From: Ophiura sarsii
Lineage: Eukaryota > Echinodermata > Ophiuroidea > Amphilepidida > Ophiuridae
NCBI GenBank assembly: GCA_035610835.1
Contig: CM069448.1
Location: 14,198,462 to 14,262,461, forward strand
Direction: 5' to 3'
DNA length: 64,000 bases
This document shows, one piece after another, positions 63,690-64,000 of this stretch. Position numbers and translations under genes: made by a program. The notes under the pieces were generated by a model, which worked only from the letters and a program-made list of their open reading frames with translations, did not search any database and was not told the DNA's origin. The number at the start of each line of letters is the position of its first letter. Position 1 is the first letter of the stretch.

Positions 63690-64000
63690 ACAATGACAAA
63701 TTTGTCATCTCAAATCAGATGAAATCAGCTCATCAGCTAAAACGCCCTATGTCTGTTCAACTAAATTGAATTTGATAAAAATCAACTAAGAAGTGGGTGT
63801 TTCAAAAGGAATATCTTTACATAAATGAGAAAAATTGTTTGACAAGCAGATTGAGATTGAGCCTTTTATTTAATGGCCTACTACAGTGTTATGCTGTATT
63901 TTTTTTTGAAGTGTTTCAAATAAGGGGCAGGGAGGCGGGCTGGGTCAAATGATCACTTAATAAATATTTGAGTTGCAATTTTTTGAGGTCGCTAAAGTTT
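63690..64000. other. Intron sequence at window edge
   Basis: I see nothing recognisable. Upstream METTL13 exons are expected beyond the window. Confidence 0.4.

Overview
This is eukaryotic nuclear DNA: AT-rich, intron-bearing and full of transposons, with no bacterial gene organisation. The frequent TAGGCCTA-type motif, the long foldback element, the L2/CR1-like retroelement tail ending in (ATT)n and many short hAT, TTAA and TA elements suggest a marine deuterostome invertebrate (echinoderm or hemichordate). That assignment is inference.

Layout. (1) 1-25,408: a nearly homogeneous satellite array of 19 core units (about 972 bp). In 14 of 19 junctions the cores are separated by a 474-bp module with 24-bp inverted ends; in five junctions the module is cleanly missing. 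The array stops exactly at the end of one such module. (2) 25,409-31,670: CpG-rich duplicated sequence, a 16-bp minisatellite and hAT-type MITEs, with no convincing gene. (3) 31,685-36,077: a foldback-type element with long inverted arms and a ~58-bp tandem array, itself hit by a TTAA MITE. (4) 36,078-39,900: a SINE-like insertion and a ~150-bp tandem repeat whose copies carry different MITEs. (5) 40,190-49,937, + strand: a five-exon gene predicted to encode a 177-aa unrecognised protein; its 6-kb first intron holds a stack of nested transposons. (6) 52,662-63,046, - strand: the last four exons seen here of a METTL13 (eEF1A methyltransferase) orthologue. Its introns contain MITEs, a retroelement 3' end and a tRNA-derived fragment. 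(7) 59,749-62,882: a 55-bp x 57 minisatellite.

The most striking observation joins (6) and (7). Each minisatellite unit is the 3' end of the METTL13 exon encoding [12 protein letters not shown] plus its GTAAGT splice donor and 11 more intron bases, so this gene's 5' splice site is repeated 57 times in tandem at the start of the intron. On the other side, a 250-bp tandem duplication has copied the same exon's 3' splice site and first codons. The exons nevertheless keep compatible phases and a fully open frame.

The two genes converge: the + strand gene ends at 49,937 and the METTL13 orthologue ends at 52,662. All exon models here come from reading splice signals and frames, without transcripts.
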